Source: Paractinoplanes ferrugineus (GTDB lineage Bacteria; Actinomycetota; Actinomycetes; Mycobacteriales; Micromonosporaceae). From it: a DNA stretch of 64,000 nucleotides. The stretch is from assembly GCF_016862195.1 (NCBI RefSeq), contig NZ_BOMM01000003.1, forward strand, positions 62,001 through 126,000. Reading direction: 5' to 3'. The translations under genes and the position numbers were made by a program. The notes under the pieces were generated by a model. The model saw only the letters and a program-made list of their open reading frames with translations. It did not search any database and was not told the origin of the DNA. Positions 33,530 through 42,076 of this stretch are shown piece after piece. Each line of letters opens with the position of its first letter. The stretch's first letter is position 1.

Positions 33530-34312
33530 GTGCGAGCCGAAATCAGATACAAGGACCGCGAGGTCGACCGGGTCCGTGACCTTCTGTCGGCCCCCGACTG
33601 GCCCGCTGCCGAGACCACGCCATCGGTGAGTGTCAGCACACCGGCGGTTTCCTCAGCGTTCTCCGGGGCACTACCCGTATCCTCGGCGGGGCAGTCGAGG
33701 GGAGAGTCCAGGGTGGCCCAGAAAGAGCGTACGGAGGAGCGCCGCGCGCGCTTCGAGCGGGACGCGTTGCCGTTCGTCGACCAGCTCTATGCTGCCGGCC
33801 TGCGGATGACCCGTAATCCGGCCGACGCCGAAGACCTGGTGCAGGAGACGTTCTTGAAGGCGTTCTCCGCGTTCCACCAGTTCGAGGAAGGCACCAACCT
33901 CAAGGCGTGGCTGTACCGCATCCTCACCAACACCTACATCAACTCCTACCGGCGTAAGCAGCGGCAGCCGGTCCAGGCTCCGACCGAGGAGATCTCGGAC
34001 TGGCAGCTGGCCTCGTCGGAGTCGCACACGTCATCCGGTCTGCGCTCGGCCGAGACCGAGGCGCTCGACCGCCTGCCGGACAGCGACATCAAGGATGCGC
34101 TGCAGACCCTGCCGGAAGACTTCCGGCTGGCTGTGTACCTCGCTGATGTCGAGGGTTTCTCGTACAAGGAGATCGCCGACATCATGGGAACCCCGATCGG
34201 CACCGTCATGTCGCGGCTGCACCGCGGCCGGCGCAATTTGCGCAAGCTCCTCGAGCAGTACGCCGTCGACCGGGGGATCACCCGGACCGCAGCTGAACCG
34301 CAGGAGGCGTGA
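33530..34312 (+). CDS. sigR: ECF sigma factor SigR/SigH, with two possible starts
   Basis: Thiol-stress sigma factor. Region 2 ([36 protein letters not shown]) and region 4 ([23 protein letters not shown]) match SigR of Streptomyces and SigH of mycobacteria. Two starts have ribosome sites: GTG 33530 (GAGAGGGG upstream, 260 aa) and GTG 33713 (GGGGAG upstream, 199 aa, beginning [11 protein letters not shown]). The 61-residue extension is low-complexity S/P/A. In Streptomyces a long unstable isoform SigR' and a short stable SigR are made from the same gene, so both may be used here. It is followed by its anti-sigma gene six bases later. Confidence 0.92.
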   Translation: MRAEIRYKDREVDRVRDLLSAPDWPAAETTPSVSVSTPAVSSAFSGALPVSSAGQSRGESRVAQKERTEERRARFERDALPFVDQLYAAGLRMTRNPADAEDLVQETFLKAFSAFHQFEEGTNLKAWLYRILTNTYINSYRRKQRQPVQAPTEEISDWQLASSESHTSSGLRSAETEALDRLPDSDIKDALQTLPEDFRLAVYLADVEGFSYKEIADIMGTPIGTVMSRLHRGRRNLRKLLEQYAVDRGITRTAAEPQEA

Positions 34313-34318
34313 CGCGAG

Positions 34319-34606
34319 ATGAGCGGCTTTGACGGCGACGAGCACGAGCCGGATTGCGGCACGGTGCTCAGCGAGGTCTATCTCTACCTCGACCTGGAGT
34401 GCAGCGAGAACCGGCGGTCGTTGATCCAGAAGCACCTGGACGACTGCACCGGCTGCTTGCAGGAATATGGCATCGAGCACGAGGTGAAGGCCCTGGTGGC
34501 GCGCTGCTGCGGCGACGAGACGGCGCCCCGCGAGTTGCGGGACCGGCTCCGGGTCAAGCTCGACCAGCTCGAGGTTCAGGTCGAGACCCGGGAGTACCTC
34601 CCGTAA
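34319..34606 (+). CDS. rsrA: Zinc anti-sigma factor RsrA/RshA
   Basis: A 95-residue ZAS-family anti-sigma factor. The redox/zinc residues are in place: Cys13, His39, Cys43 and Cys46 (QKHLDDCTGCLQEYG), as in RsrA; further cysteines are C28, C62 and C63. In the reduced state such proteins hold SigR, and disulfide formation releases it. GGAGG lies 11 bases before ATG 34319. It is the last gene of the sigR unit, ending at the hairpin at 34623. Confidence 0.94.
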   Translation: MSGFDGDEHEPDCGTVLSEVYLYLDLECSENRRSLIQKHLDDCTGCLQEYGIEHEVKALVARCCGDETAPRELRDRLRVKLDQLEVQVETREYLP

Positions 34607-34622
34607 GACCTCCGAAACGAGG

Positions 34623-34651
34623 AAGGCCCGGCGAGGTTCTCGCCGGGCCTT
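34623..34651. terminator. Bidirectional rho-independent terminator
   Basis: A perfect 13-base-pair stem, AAGGCCCGGCGAG (34623-34635) against CTCGCCGGGCCTT (34639-34651), with a GTT loop. It sits between the convergent rsrA and bL37 genes and has T-rich tails on both strands, so it can serve both. Confidence 0.9.
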
Positions 34652-34660
34652 TCCTATGTT

Positions 34661-34735
34661 CTAGCTGTTGGGGCGCTTGCCGTGGTTCGCGCTGCTCTTC
34701 TTGCGGGCCTTCTTCTTGCGAGCCTTCTTGGCCAT
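34661..34735 (-). CDS. 50S ribosomal protein bL37, 24 aa
   Basis: A 24-residue, lysine/arginine-rich peptide starting MAKKARKKKARKKS and ending NHGKRPNS. Length, composition and the ANHGKRPN ending match bL37, the small actinobacteria-specific protein seen in mycobacterial ribosome structures. AGGAG lies seven bases before the ATG. The gene is too short for usual gene finders. It shares the hairpin at 34623-34651 with rsrA. Confidence 0.85.
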   Translation of the reverse strand: MAKKARKKKARKKSSANHGKRPNS

Positions 34736-34862
34736 ATCCGACTCCTGTTCAGTTACGTGTTACCCGGCCCGATCGTAGTCGGCGCGCCACGCCCGGCCGG
34801 ACTCGGCTGACCGGGATCCATGGTTTGATGACCCTGAACGAGCGTTCGATGAGGAGGGTTCG

Positions 34863-35078
34863 ATGGCGGACGAGATCCGGGCCGAGATGGTGGCGAACGT
34901 GTGGAAGGTCGTGGCGTCCGCCGGCGACACGGTCGCCGAGGGGGACACCCTCGTGATCCTCGAGTCGATGAAGATGGAGATCCCGGTGCTCGCCGAGACC
35001 GATGGCACGTTGAGCAAGCTGGTCGTCAACGAGGGTGACGTGGTGCAGGAGGGTGACCTGATCGCAGTGATCGGCTGA
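34863..35078 (+). CDS. Small biotin/lipoyl carrier protein (TB7.3-like)
   Basis: A 71-residue stand-alone carrier domain. Lys37 in ILESMKMEIPV is the biotinylation site, and the fold's other hallmarks (VVASAGDTVAEGDTL, VNEGDVVQEGDLIAVIG) are present. It matches the size of the mycobacterial biotinylated protein TB7.3. No carboxylase subunit is adjacent, so its partner is elsewhere or unknown. GAGGAGG precedes the ATG. It ends eight bases before the IS481 target site. Confidence 0.92.
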   Translation: MADEIRAEMVANVWKVVASAGDTVAEGDTLVILESMKMEIPVLAETDGTLSKLVVNEGDVVQEGDLIAVIG

Positions 35079-35092
35079 CCCGTGCGGCTAGC

Positions 35093-35121
35093 TGTAGTGA
35101 CCATGAGCGTTGTTGACGCGG
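35093..35121 (+). repeat. IS481 left terminal inverted repeat
   Basis: Begins TGTAGTGACCATGAGC and matches the reverse complement of 36135-36163 at 25 of 29 positions. It abuts the left GCTAGC target copy. Confidence 0.9.
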
Positions 35122-35196
35122 CGTGGCGGCTTGATCAATGAGAAGACCTCCGGCGAGGTGGAAGTTACGACGCTTTCACCGAGACCGGAGGTCTTC

Positions 35197-36168
35197 ATGG
35201 CCCACCGTAATGCCCGGCTGACTGTGCACGGCCGACGCCTGCTCATCCAGCGTGTCGTGCGAGATGGCCGCCCGGTCGCGCACGTGGTCGAAGAACTCGG
35301 CTGCTCCCGAGCCACCGGCTACAAATGGCTGGCCCGGTGGCGCGCCGACGGCGATGCCGGATTGATCGACCGGCCCAGCACCGCGCATCGGCTGCCCGGC
35401 AAGACCAGCCCCGACACCGAGGCCCGTATCTGCCAGCTACGAACCACGCTCAAGCGCGGACCACGCCGCCTGGCCCCGCTGCTCGGCGTTCCCGCCTCCA
35501 CGATCCACGCCGTCCTCACCCGCCACGGCCTGCACCGCCTCGCCTGGCTCGACCGGCCCACCGGACAACCCGTACGCCGCTACGAACGCGACCGGCCCGG
35601 CGAACTCATCCACGTCGACGTCAAAAAGATCGGCCGGCTCCGCGACGGCGGCGGCTGGCGCGTCCACGGCCGAGACAGCCTCGAACACCGCCGCGCCCGC
35701 GCCAGCACCCGAATCGGCTATGAATACGTCCACGCCGCGATCGACGACCACACCCGGCTCGCCTACGCCGAAATCCACCCCGACGAGAAAACCGGCACCT
35801 GCGCCGGCTTCCTGCGCCGCGCCGCCGCCCACTTCGCCGCCCTGGGCATCGACCGCATCGAACGGGTCATGACCGACAACGCCCTGGCCTACCGCCGCGG
35901 CCACGCCTGGCACCAAGCCCTGACCGACCTCGGCGCCCAACCCCGCTTCACCCGCCGCTACCGGCCACAGACCAACGGCAAAGCCGAACGCTTCAACCGC
36001 ACCATGGCCGACGAATGGATCTACTCCCGGCCCTTCACCAACGGCCAAGACCGCGCCGACGCCCTACCCGGCTGGCTGCACACCTACAACTACCATCGAG
36101 CCCACACCGCGCTCGGAGGCCAGCCACCCATCACCCGCGTCAACAACGGTCCTGATCGCTACAGCTAG
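35197..36168 (+). CDS. IS481-family transposase
   Basis: A 323-residue DDE transposase. An N-terminal helix-turn-helix (residues 10-60, VVEELGCSRATGYKWLARWR) precedes the rve core with Asp141 (IHVDVKKIG), Asp227 (VMTDNALAYRR) and Glu264 (NGKAERFNRT). The frame has no interruption. The last two codons cross the element's right end: only the A of the Ser codon lies in the element, and the remaining GC and the TAG stop come from the GCTAGC target duplication. The gene therefore depends on the target sequence for its stop. Confidence 0.94.
   Translation: MAHRNARLTVHGRRLLIQRVVRDGRPVAHVVEELGCSRATGYKWLARWRADGDAGLIDRPSTAHRLPGKTSPDTEARICQLRTTLKRGPRRLAPLLGVPASTIHAVLTRHGLHRLAWLDRPTGQPVRRYERDRPGELIHVDVKKIGRLRDGGGWRVHGRDSLEHRRARASTRIGYEYVHAAIDDHTRLAYAEIHPDEKTGTCAGFLRRAAAHFAALGIDRIERVMTDNALAYRRGHAWHQALTDLGAQPRFTRRYRPQTNGKAERFNRTMADEWIYSRPFTNGQDRADALPGWLHTYNYHRAHTALGGQPPITRVNNGPDRYS
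36135..36163 (-). repeat. IS481 right terminal inverted repeat
   Basis: Its reverse complement begins TGTAGCGATCAGGACC. It overlaps the last codons of the transposase gene and abuts the right GCTAGC copy. Confidence 0.9.
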
Positions 36169-37688
36169 CCGCGGCGCCAGCGCAGCAGCAGCCGGCTGCG
36201 GCCCCGGGGGCGCGGCACGACGCGCACCATCCCGGCGGCTTTCTCGCGGGCCGCCGGGTCGAGGTCGGGCGTGGCCAGGGCAAGTTCGGCGACGGCCCGC
36301 GAGCCGGGTCGGCCGGCCACCTCGGTGAGCCGCGCGGCGACGATCGTGGCCACGTCGGCCCGCGCCTCCGGGTCGACCCAGGCCGACACGATCATCGCGA
36401 ACAGCGCGGCCTCGGTGACCCGGTCGAGTCCGCCCTCGGTCAGGTCGAGCAGGATCTTGCGGCGGGCCGAGTCGAGCCAGGGCTCCTCGGCACCATGATG
36501 CAGCAGGCCCAGGCATGCCCAGATCTCCGCGGCGGCGACGTCGACCGGCGGATGGGCGAGGACGGCGAGCAGGTCGAACGGTTGCACCAGGATCAGCTGA
36601 ACCGCGGCGTCGTACGCGCCCGGTGGGTGTGACCAGGACAGCGACGCGACCTGACGGAGCCGGCGCACCGATTCCTCGGAGGGCTCCGCGGCGGCCCGGG
36701 CGGTGCCGCGGGGCAGCGGGGCAGCGGTCGGGGTGCCGCCGAGCCAGGACACGCCCCGGCAGCAGTCGGCGAGGTCGGTGTGCTCGTGCGACTCGTCGGG
36801 GTGGTCGCGGATGAAGTCGGCCAGCCGCACCAGGTGGGCCAGGTCGCCGTCGGCGCGGTGCCGCAGCCGGTGCGCGGTGTGCACGGCGCAGTCGTAGTCC
36901 GGGTCTTTCTCCAGGGCGCGGTCGACCCAGCTCAGCGCGTCGGCGAGGCGGCCGTGGTCGGCGAGGGTGCCGGCGATGTCGGCGTACACCGAGAGGTCGT
37001 CGGGGTCGTGCGTGACGGCCCGGCGCAGCGCGGCGAGGGCCTCGGGCACCTTGCCGGCGCTGCGGTAGGCGTAGCCGAGCCAGATCTCGGCGAGCTTGGA
37101 CGGACGGACGCGGGCGCCGCGGGCCGCCCACTCGACCGCGAGGTCGCTCTCGCCGATGCGCCGGGCCAGCGCGGAGCCGGCGCCGAGCAGCATCGCGTGC
37201 TCCGGGTTGGCGCGCACGGCGTGGGTCGCGACGGTCAGATAGGGCCGCAGCGTGGTGCGGGTTCGTTCAGGGGCCGGATCGCCCACGGCCGTGCACAGCC
37301 GCATGAGAAGTTGAACCAGCAGACCGGGGTCGATGCGCCCGCCGAGCGCCGGATCGCCGACCCAGGGCACCCCGGCCCAGTCGGCGGCGGGTGCGCGGCC
37401 GCTCACCGCGGCGAGCAGGGGCAGGCCCTCGTCCGGGTGACCGGCGGCGGCGAGCAGATGGGCCCGGGCGGCGAGCCCGCCCGGCGAAACGTGCGGGGCC
37501 AGCGGGAAGAACGGGAGCCCGCCACCGGGCCGGGCGGCGAGACGGCCGAGCAGCTCATGGGCCTCGGGGAGGGTCGGCGCGTGGGCGAGGGCGCCGGCCA
37601 GGTGATCGGCGGCCTGCTGCGGCTCGTCCCGCGCCAAAGCGGATCTTGCCTGCTCAAGTGCGCGGTCGGCAGCGCGGCGTGCATCCAC
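36165..37688 (-). CDS. Tetratricopeptide-repeat protein
   Basis: A 507-residue soluble protein with TPR motifs, clearest at about 10-50 (ALARDEPQQAADHLAGAL, PTLPEAHELLGRLA) and 180-290 (IWLGYAYRSAGKVPEALAAL, LADHGRLADALSWVDRAL). The C-terminal half is alpha-helical without clear repeats and ends in a basic stretch (RPRGRSRLLLRWRRG). Start GTG 37688. The IS481 element landed exactly on its stop codon: TAG is within the GCTAGC target and is regenerated, so the protein is unaffected. Function unknown. Confidence 0.8.
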   Translation of the reverse strand: MDARRAADRALEQARSALARDEPQQAADHLAGALAHAPTLPEAHELLGRLAARPGGGLPFFPLAPHVSPGGLAARAHLLAAAGHPDEGLPLLAAVSGRAPAADWAGVPWVGDPALGGRIDPGLLVQLLMRLCTAVGDPAPERTRTTLRPYLTVATHAVRANPEHAMLLGAGSALARRIGESDLAVEWAARGARVRPSKLAEIWLGYAYRSAGKVPEALAALRRAVTHDPDDLSVYADIAGTLADHGRLADALSWVDRALEKDPDYDCAVHTAHRLRHRADGDLAHLVRLADFIRDHPDESHEHTDLADCCRGVSWLGGTPTAAPLPRGTARAAAEPSEESVRRLRQVASLSWSHPPGAYDAAVQLILVQPFDLLAVLAHPPVDVAAAEIWACLGLLHHGAEEPWLDSARRKILLDLTEGGLDRVTEAALFAMIVSAWVDPEARADVATIVAARLTEVAGRPGSRAVAELALATPDLDPAAREKAAGMVRVVPRPRGRSRLLLRWRRG

Positions 37689-37757
37689 GAACGAGAACAG
37701 TAGGCGAAGAAGGCCACGAATGTCAGTACCGCTCGCTGCTCATTAGTGCGCGAAACG

Positions 37758-37829
37758 TTGACGGTACGATCGGTTTCTTGCAAGACTGCGCACGAGATGC
37801 GCGAAGAAGCGTTTACCAGGGGAGGAAAA
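37758..37829 (+). promoter_or_regulatory. Promoter candidate and ribosome site of the SIS gene
   Basis: TTGACG (37758-37763) is followed after 17 bases by CAAGAC, a weak -10. GGGGAGGAAAA just before GTG 37830 is a strong ribosome site and decides the start. Confidence 0.4.
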
Positions 37830-38888
37830 GTGACCCAGCGAGGTCAAGGGATGGCGGCGGACATCGCAGAACAACCAGGCGGATTCGCCCGGCTGCTCGA
37901 CGACGCGCACCTGTCCGCGATCGCCCAGGTGGCGGCCGAGGTGGCCGCCCGCAAACCGCGCAACGTGATGTTCGTCGGCCGGGGCACGTCCGACCACGCG
38001 GCGCTCTACGGGGCCTACCTGACCGAGATCCGGCTCGGCCTCCCGGTCGCGAGCGCGTCACCCAGCGCCATCACCCTCTACGGCGCCCGGCCCGACTTCA
38101 GCAGCACGCTCGTCATCGGGGTCAGCCAGAGCGGCGGCTCACCCGACCTGGCGGGGGTGCTCAACGCGGCCCGGGAGAGCGGCGGCCTCACCCTCGCGAT
38201 CACCAACAACCCCGGCTCGCCGCTCGCCCGGGCCGCCGAGCTCGCGATCGATGTCGCCGCCGGCCACGAGCGGGCGGTCGCGGCCACCAAGACCTACACG
38301 GCCGAACTGCTCGCGCTCCTGTTGCTGATCGAGGGCGTACGCGCGGGCGACGGCCGACTGCCCGACGACGAGCGCGCGGCCCTGGACAAACTGCCGCAGC
38401 TGGCCGAGGACGCCCTCGCCGACCCGGCCGCCGACGAGCTGGCCCAGCGTTACCGCTTCGCCTCCCGGATGGTCACGACCGGCCGGGGATATGCCTACCC
38501 GACCGCCCGCGAGGCCGCCCTCAAGCTGATGGAGACGTCGTACCTGCCGGCTCTGGCGTTCTCCGGGGCCGACCTGCTGCACGGCCCGCTGGCGATGGCC
38601 GACCCCGACGTGCCGGTGCTGGCCGTGGTCGGTGACGGCCCAGGCGGCCAGGCGATGCGCGACGTGGTCGGCCGGCTCGCCGAGCGTCGCGCCGACGTCG
38701 TCACGATCGGCGCCGACGACATCGAGGGGGCCGCCGGCCGGCTCCCGGTGCCCGCGGTCGCCGACGAGCGATACAGCGCCCTGCTCGACATCCTGCCGCT
38801 GCAGAAACTGGCCCTCGCGCTGGCCTTGGCCCGAGGTGAGGACCCGGACTCGCCGCGTGGACTCAAGAAGGTAACGACGACCCTGTAG
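37830..38888 (+). CDS. SIS-domain sugar isomerase/aminotransferase-like protein
   Basis: A 352-residue protein with two SIS domains, as in the isomerase half of GlmS but without the glutaminase half. Motifs: VMFVGRGTSDHAALYG, VIGVSQSGGSPDLAGVL, ATKTYTAELLAL, ETSYLPALAFSGADLLHGP and an end LALARGEDPDSPRGLKKVT typical of AgaS/GlmS-like proteins. The likely substrates are amino-sugar phosphates, for example glucosamine-6-phosphate deamination, but the reaction is not fixed by sequence. It ends ten bases before pdtaS. Confidence 0.88.
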   Translation: MTQRGQGMAADIAEQPGGFARLLDDAHLSAIAQVAAEVAARKPRNVMFVGRGTSDHAALYGAYLTEIRLGLPVASASPSAITLYGARPDFSSTLVIGVSQSGGSPDLAGVLNAARESGGLTLAITNNPGSPLARAAELAIDVAAGHERAVAATKTYTAELLALLLLIEGVRAGDGRLPDDERAALDKLPQLAEDALADPAADELAQRYRFASRMVTTGRGYAYPTAREAALKLMETSYLPALAFSGADLLHGPLAMADPDVPVLAVVGDGPGGQAMRDVVGRLAERRADVVTIGADDIEGAAGRLPVPAVADERYSALLDILPLQKLALALALARGEDPDSPRGLKKVTTTL

Positions 38889-38898
38889 AAAAGGGGGT

Positions 38899-40446
38899 GT
38901 GTCCACGCTCCGTGATTTGGCCGAGGAGCACACCAACCTCGGCCCCGCCGACATCGACCACCTGCACCGGCTCGCCGGGGACTGGCAGCTCCTGAGCGAC
39001 CTGTCCTTCGCCGACCTGCTGTTGTGGGTGCCGGTCAAGGGCGACTCCGGTCGGCCGCGCGAGTTCCTCTGCGTGGCGCAGGTGCGGCCGACCACCGCCC
39101 CGACGGCCTACCAGGACGACCAGGTCGGCAAGATCTTCGGGGGTCCGGAGGTGGCCCACCTCGACATCGCCTTCACCCAGGAGCGGATCTGGCGCGAGGG
39201 CGATCCGGTCTGGTACGGCGACACGCCCGCCCGCCACGAGGCGATCCCGGTGCGGCTGCGCGACGAGACCAACCGCGAGGAGGGCTGGAGCGAGGTCATC
39301 GCGGTGATCGGCCGGGATACCAACCTGTCCACCGCGCGCACCCCCAGCCAGCTCGAGCTCAACTACCTGACCACGGCCGACGACCTGGCGCAGATGGTGG
39401 CCGACGGCACGTTCCCGCCGCCCCGGCACCCGGGGGAGACCACCTCGGCGCCGCGCGTCGGGGACGGCCTGATCCGGCTCGACGCGAGCGGCAAGGTGAC
39501 CTACGCGTCGCCGAACGCCCAGTCCGCCTACCGCCGGCTCGGCTTCAACGCGCACCTGGTCGGCGAGGAACTGTCGATGCTGACCAGCCGGCTCGCCGCC
39601 GATCCGCTGGAGGGCAACGACACCGCCGAGCGGATGCACGCGTCGCTGCGCGGCGAGTTCCCGCCGCGGCAGGAGGTGGAGGCTCGCGGCGCCACCGTGC
39701 TCACCCGGGCGTTGCCGCTGCTGCCGGCCGGGGTGCCGATCGGCGCGCTGGTGCTGGTCCGCGACGTGACCGAGGTCCGTCGCCGGGACCGCGCCCTGAT
39801 GACCAAGGACGCCACCATCCGGGAGATCCACCACCGGGTGAAGAACAACCTGCAGACCGTGGCCGCGCTGCTGCGTCTGCAGGCCCGCCGGGTGGATTCG
39901 CCGGAAGGCAAGATGGCGCTGCAGGAGTCGGTGCGCCGGGTCGCCTCGATCGCCCTGGTACACGAGACGCTGTCGATGTCGAGCGACGAGGCGGTCGAGT
40001 TCGACGGCATCGTCGACCGGGTGGCGACCGCCGCGACCGAGGTGGCGGCCACCAACTTCACGGTCAAGATGCGGCGCGAGGGCACGTTCGGGGTGCTGCC
40101 GGCCGAGATCGCGACGTCGTTGGTGATCGTCGTCAACGAGTTGCTGATCAACGCGGTCGAGCACGGCTTCCCGGCCACCGAGGACGATTCGCCGCTGGAC
40201 ACCGACCGCGCCGAGGTCGGCGAGGTGGTCGTCTCGGCGCATCGGTTCCGCAAGCAGTTGCACGTCACGGTGGCCGACAACGGCCAGGGCCTGCCCGACG
40301 GTTTCCGCGCCGAGTCGAGCAGCAATCTGGGTCTGCAGATCGTCCGCGCGCTGGCCACCGGCGAGCTGCGCGGCAGCATCGAGCTGCGCAACCGGGCCGG
40401 CGGCGGCACCGAGGCCGTCCTGGTGGTCCCGCTGGGGAAGCGCTGA
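38899..40446 (+). CDS. pdtaS: PdtaS-like sensor histidine kinase
   Basis: A 515-residue soluble kinase: N-terminal GAF-like domain (about 1-150), PAS domain (185-295, GLIRLDASGKVTYASPN), HisKA_2 with His311/His312 (REIHHRVKNNLQTVAALLRL) and HATPase_c (VIVVNELLINAVEHGF, ADNGQGLPDG, NLGLQIVRAL). This layout is that of PdtaS, whose partner PdtaR is an RNA-binding ANTAR regulator encoded apart; none is seen here. GTG 38899 follows AAGGGGG. It sits in the rsrA to whiB1 neighbourhood, as in mycobacteria. Confidence 0.9.
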   Translation: MSTLRDLAEEHTNLGPADIDHLHRLAGDWQLLSDLSFADLLLWVPVKGDSGRPREFLCVAQVRPTTAPTAYQDDQVGKIFGGPEVAHLDIAFTQERIWREGDPVWYGDTPARHEAIPVRLRDETNREEGWSEVIAVIGRDTNLSTARTPSQLELNYLTTADDLAQMVADGTFPPPRHPGETTSAPRVGDGLIRLDASGKVTYASPNAQSAYRRLGFNAHLVGEELSMLTSRLAADPLEGNDTAERMHASLRGEFPPRQEVEARGATVLTRALPLLPAGVPIGALVLVRDVTEVRRRDRALMTKDATIREIHHRVKNNLQTVAALLRLQARRVDSPEGKMALQESVRRVASIALVHETLSMSSDEAVEFDGIVDRVATAATEVAATNFTVKMRREGTFGVLPAEIATSLVIVVNELLINAVEHGFPATEDDSPLDTDRAEVGEVVVSAHRFRKQLHVTVADNGQGLPDGFRAESSSNLGLQIVRALATGELRGSIELRNRAGGGTEAVLVVPLGKR

Positions 40447-40494
40447 CGATCGACGCTTGCGCGAGCGCGGAGCCACCGAACTGCCCGCGATCGC

Positions 40495-41931
40495 CTAGCG
40501 GAGCGGAGCGGCGAAAAGAGTCACCGTGAAGCCGCTGACGCGGTAGGACGCCGACCGGTGATAGGGCGCCAGGGCGGTTCTGGTGGCGGCCGCGAGCTGG
40601 TTGGTGTCGGTGGCCCGGAACGACGGGTCGATGTTGTCGGCGGCGACCACCCAGATCCGTTGCGTGCCGGACAGGCAGGTCGCGCACTCGGTGGCCCACA
40701 ACGACGCGTTCGCCCGCTCGTCCCGCACGACCAGCAGATCGCGGGGGGCCCGGGACCGCAGGTAGTAGGACAGGCCCAGGTCGACGACTGACCAGTCGGC
40801 GCGCGGCGCGTAGACGATCCCGTCCCCCGCGACCTGGTGGTCGAGGAGCACGTCGGCGGCCGCCCGGTAGTCCCACGGCGAGTGCGCCCGGCGGATGCTC
40901 TGCTGCGACGGCAGACCGATGAGGCCGAGCGCCAGCACGGCCGCCAGGGCCACCGGCCGGCGGAGGGCGGCGAGCGCCGCCCCGGCCAGCACACACAGCA
41001 GCGGTACGAGATAGAGCAGGTAACGGGGCACGAAGATGGGTGCGCGCCAATGGTCGTACCCGAACAGCAGGCCGACCGGCAGCAGGACCGCCGCCCAGAG
41101 GATCGCCGCCGGGGATCGTCTCGCGCCCAGCGCGAGTGCGCAGACCGCCCCGCCCAGCACCGGCACCTCGAAGAGACTGCCGGGCAGTTCGGTGAGCGTC
41201 TTGAAGTCGGCCGGGTGCAGCCAGTTCAGCTGCGCCGACTGCTGGCCGAGCCCGGACCGGACGGCCAGCAGCACCGTGCCGAGGCCGAGCGCCGCCGCGA
41301 GCGCCCACCAGGGCGCCCGGCGCCGGTCGACCACCAGCACCAGCACCGCGTGTCCGGTCAGCACCAGCAGGCTGAGCAGGTGGGAAAGTCCGGCCAGCGT
41401 CACGCATCCGGCGTAGAGCGACCAGGTCCACCAGCGCGACCGGTCGAGCGCGATCGTCAGCAGCAGCGTGGCCAGCATGACGAACAGGGCGGCCGGCGCG
41501 TAGCCCCGGATCTCCTGGCCGTACCGCGACACCGCCGGCACGACCGCGAACAGCAGGCCGGCGAGCAGCCCGGCGGATTCACCCCACCAGCGCCGGGCGA
41601 GCAGCGCCACGACGGCGGCGGTGGCGGTCATCGCGATGATCGACGGCACCCGCATCGCGAGCACCGAGTCGCCGAACACCCCGATCCAGGCATGCAGGAA
41701 CAGGTAGTACGGCACCAGGACGCCATCGATGTTCCGGCCCATCGCGATGATCTCGCCGACCGGCCGGGTGGCCGCGCTCCAACTCGCGATCTCGTCACGC
41801 CAGAGTCCGGCATCGCCCGCCCGGAAGCTCACCACGATCGCGGTGAGCAGGGCGGGCAGCGCCCAGTAGCGGAGTTGCGCGGCCTTCACGAGGTAAGAGA
41901 GTCGCAGGTGAACTTGTGTGCTGGTCGGCAC
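40495..41931 (-). CDS. GT39/ArnT-like membrane glycosyltransferase
   Basis: A polytopic protein of about 478 residues with roughly eleven membrane helices. The first loop carries the acidic catalytic motif of the GT39/GT83 superfamily (GLWRDEIASWSAATRP), and SRYGQEIRGYAP follows helix three. Such enzymes move sugars from polyprenyl-phosphate donors outside the membrane. The donor and acceptor are unknown. The open frame reaches ATG 41991, which would overlap the start of the Cys leader peptide; GTG 41931 is shown, but neither start has a convincing ribosome site. Confidence 0.82.
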   Translation of the reverse strand: MPTSTQVHLRLSYLVKAAQLRYWALPALLTAIVVSFRAGDAGLWRDEIASWSAATRPVGEIIAMGRNIDGVLVPYYLFLHAWIGVFGDSVLAMRVPSIIAMTATAAVVALLARRWWGESAGLLAGLLFAVVPAVSRYGQEIRGYAPAALFVMLATLLLTIALDRSRWWTWSLYAGCVTLAGLSHLLSLLVLTGHAVLVLVVDRRRAPWWALAAALGLGTVLLAVRSGLGQQSAQLNWLHPADFKTLTELPGSLFEVPVLGGAVCALALGARRSPAAILWAAVLLPVGLLFGYDHWRAPIFVPRYLLYLVPLLCVLAGAALAALRRPVALAAVLALGLIGLPSQQSIRRAHSPWDYRAAADVLLDHQVAGDGIVYAPRADWSVVDLGLSYYLRSRAPRDLLVVRDERANASLWATECATCLSGTQRIWVVAADNIDPSFRATDTNQLAAATRTALAPYHRSASYRVSGFTVTLFAAPLR

Positions 41932-41989
41932 ACTCCCGGAATCTGGACCGTACTGGCCGAGAATGCCACCGCGTGAGAGGCTTACCGAC

Positions 41990-42076
41990 ATGACCGCTGC
42001 AGTTGACCGCCGCTTCGTGGCTCGTCGCCACGTCGATTACGGGCGGGTCCGCAGCGCGATGTGTCCGGCTTACTGA
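41990..42076 (+). CDS. Actinobacterial Cys-leader peptide of the sulfur operon
   Basis: A 28-residue open frame, MTAAVDRRFVARRHVDYG through to SAMCPAY and TGA. GAGAGG lies nine bases before the ATG. The core RRHVDxxRVxSAxC with its single Cys near the end is the pattern of the short leader peptides found before sulfur-assimilation genes in actinobacteria, where ribosome stalling at Cys is thought to control the operon. It sits 138 bases before the sulfite reductase start. Its ATG overlaps, in antiparallel, an ATG of the divergent glycosyltransferase frame. Confidence 0.8.
   Translation: MTAAVDRRFVARRHVDYGRVRSAMCPAY

Larger units (their letters stand above)
35087..36169 (+). mobile_element. 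IS481-family insertion sequence with target duplication
   Basis: The element spans 35093-36163 (1071 bases). Terminal inverted repeats begin TGTAG: left 35093-35121, right 36135-36163, matching at 25 of 29 positions. GCTAGC occurs on both sides (35087-35092 and 36164-36169), a 6-base direct repeat of the NCTAGN type reported as the IS481 target. The one gene is intact. Perfect duplication and near-identical ends suggest a recent, functional insertion. Confidence 0.93.

Noticed and set aside
37758..37829. A DasR-type operator before the SIS gene
   Set aside because: No sequence close to the DasR consensus was found.
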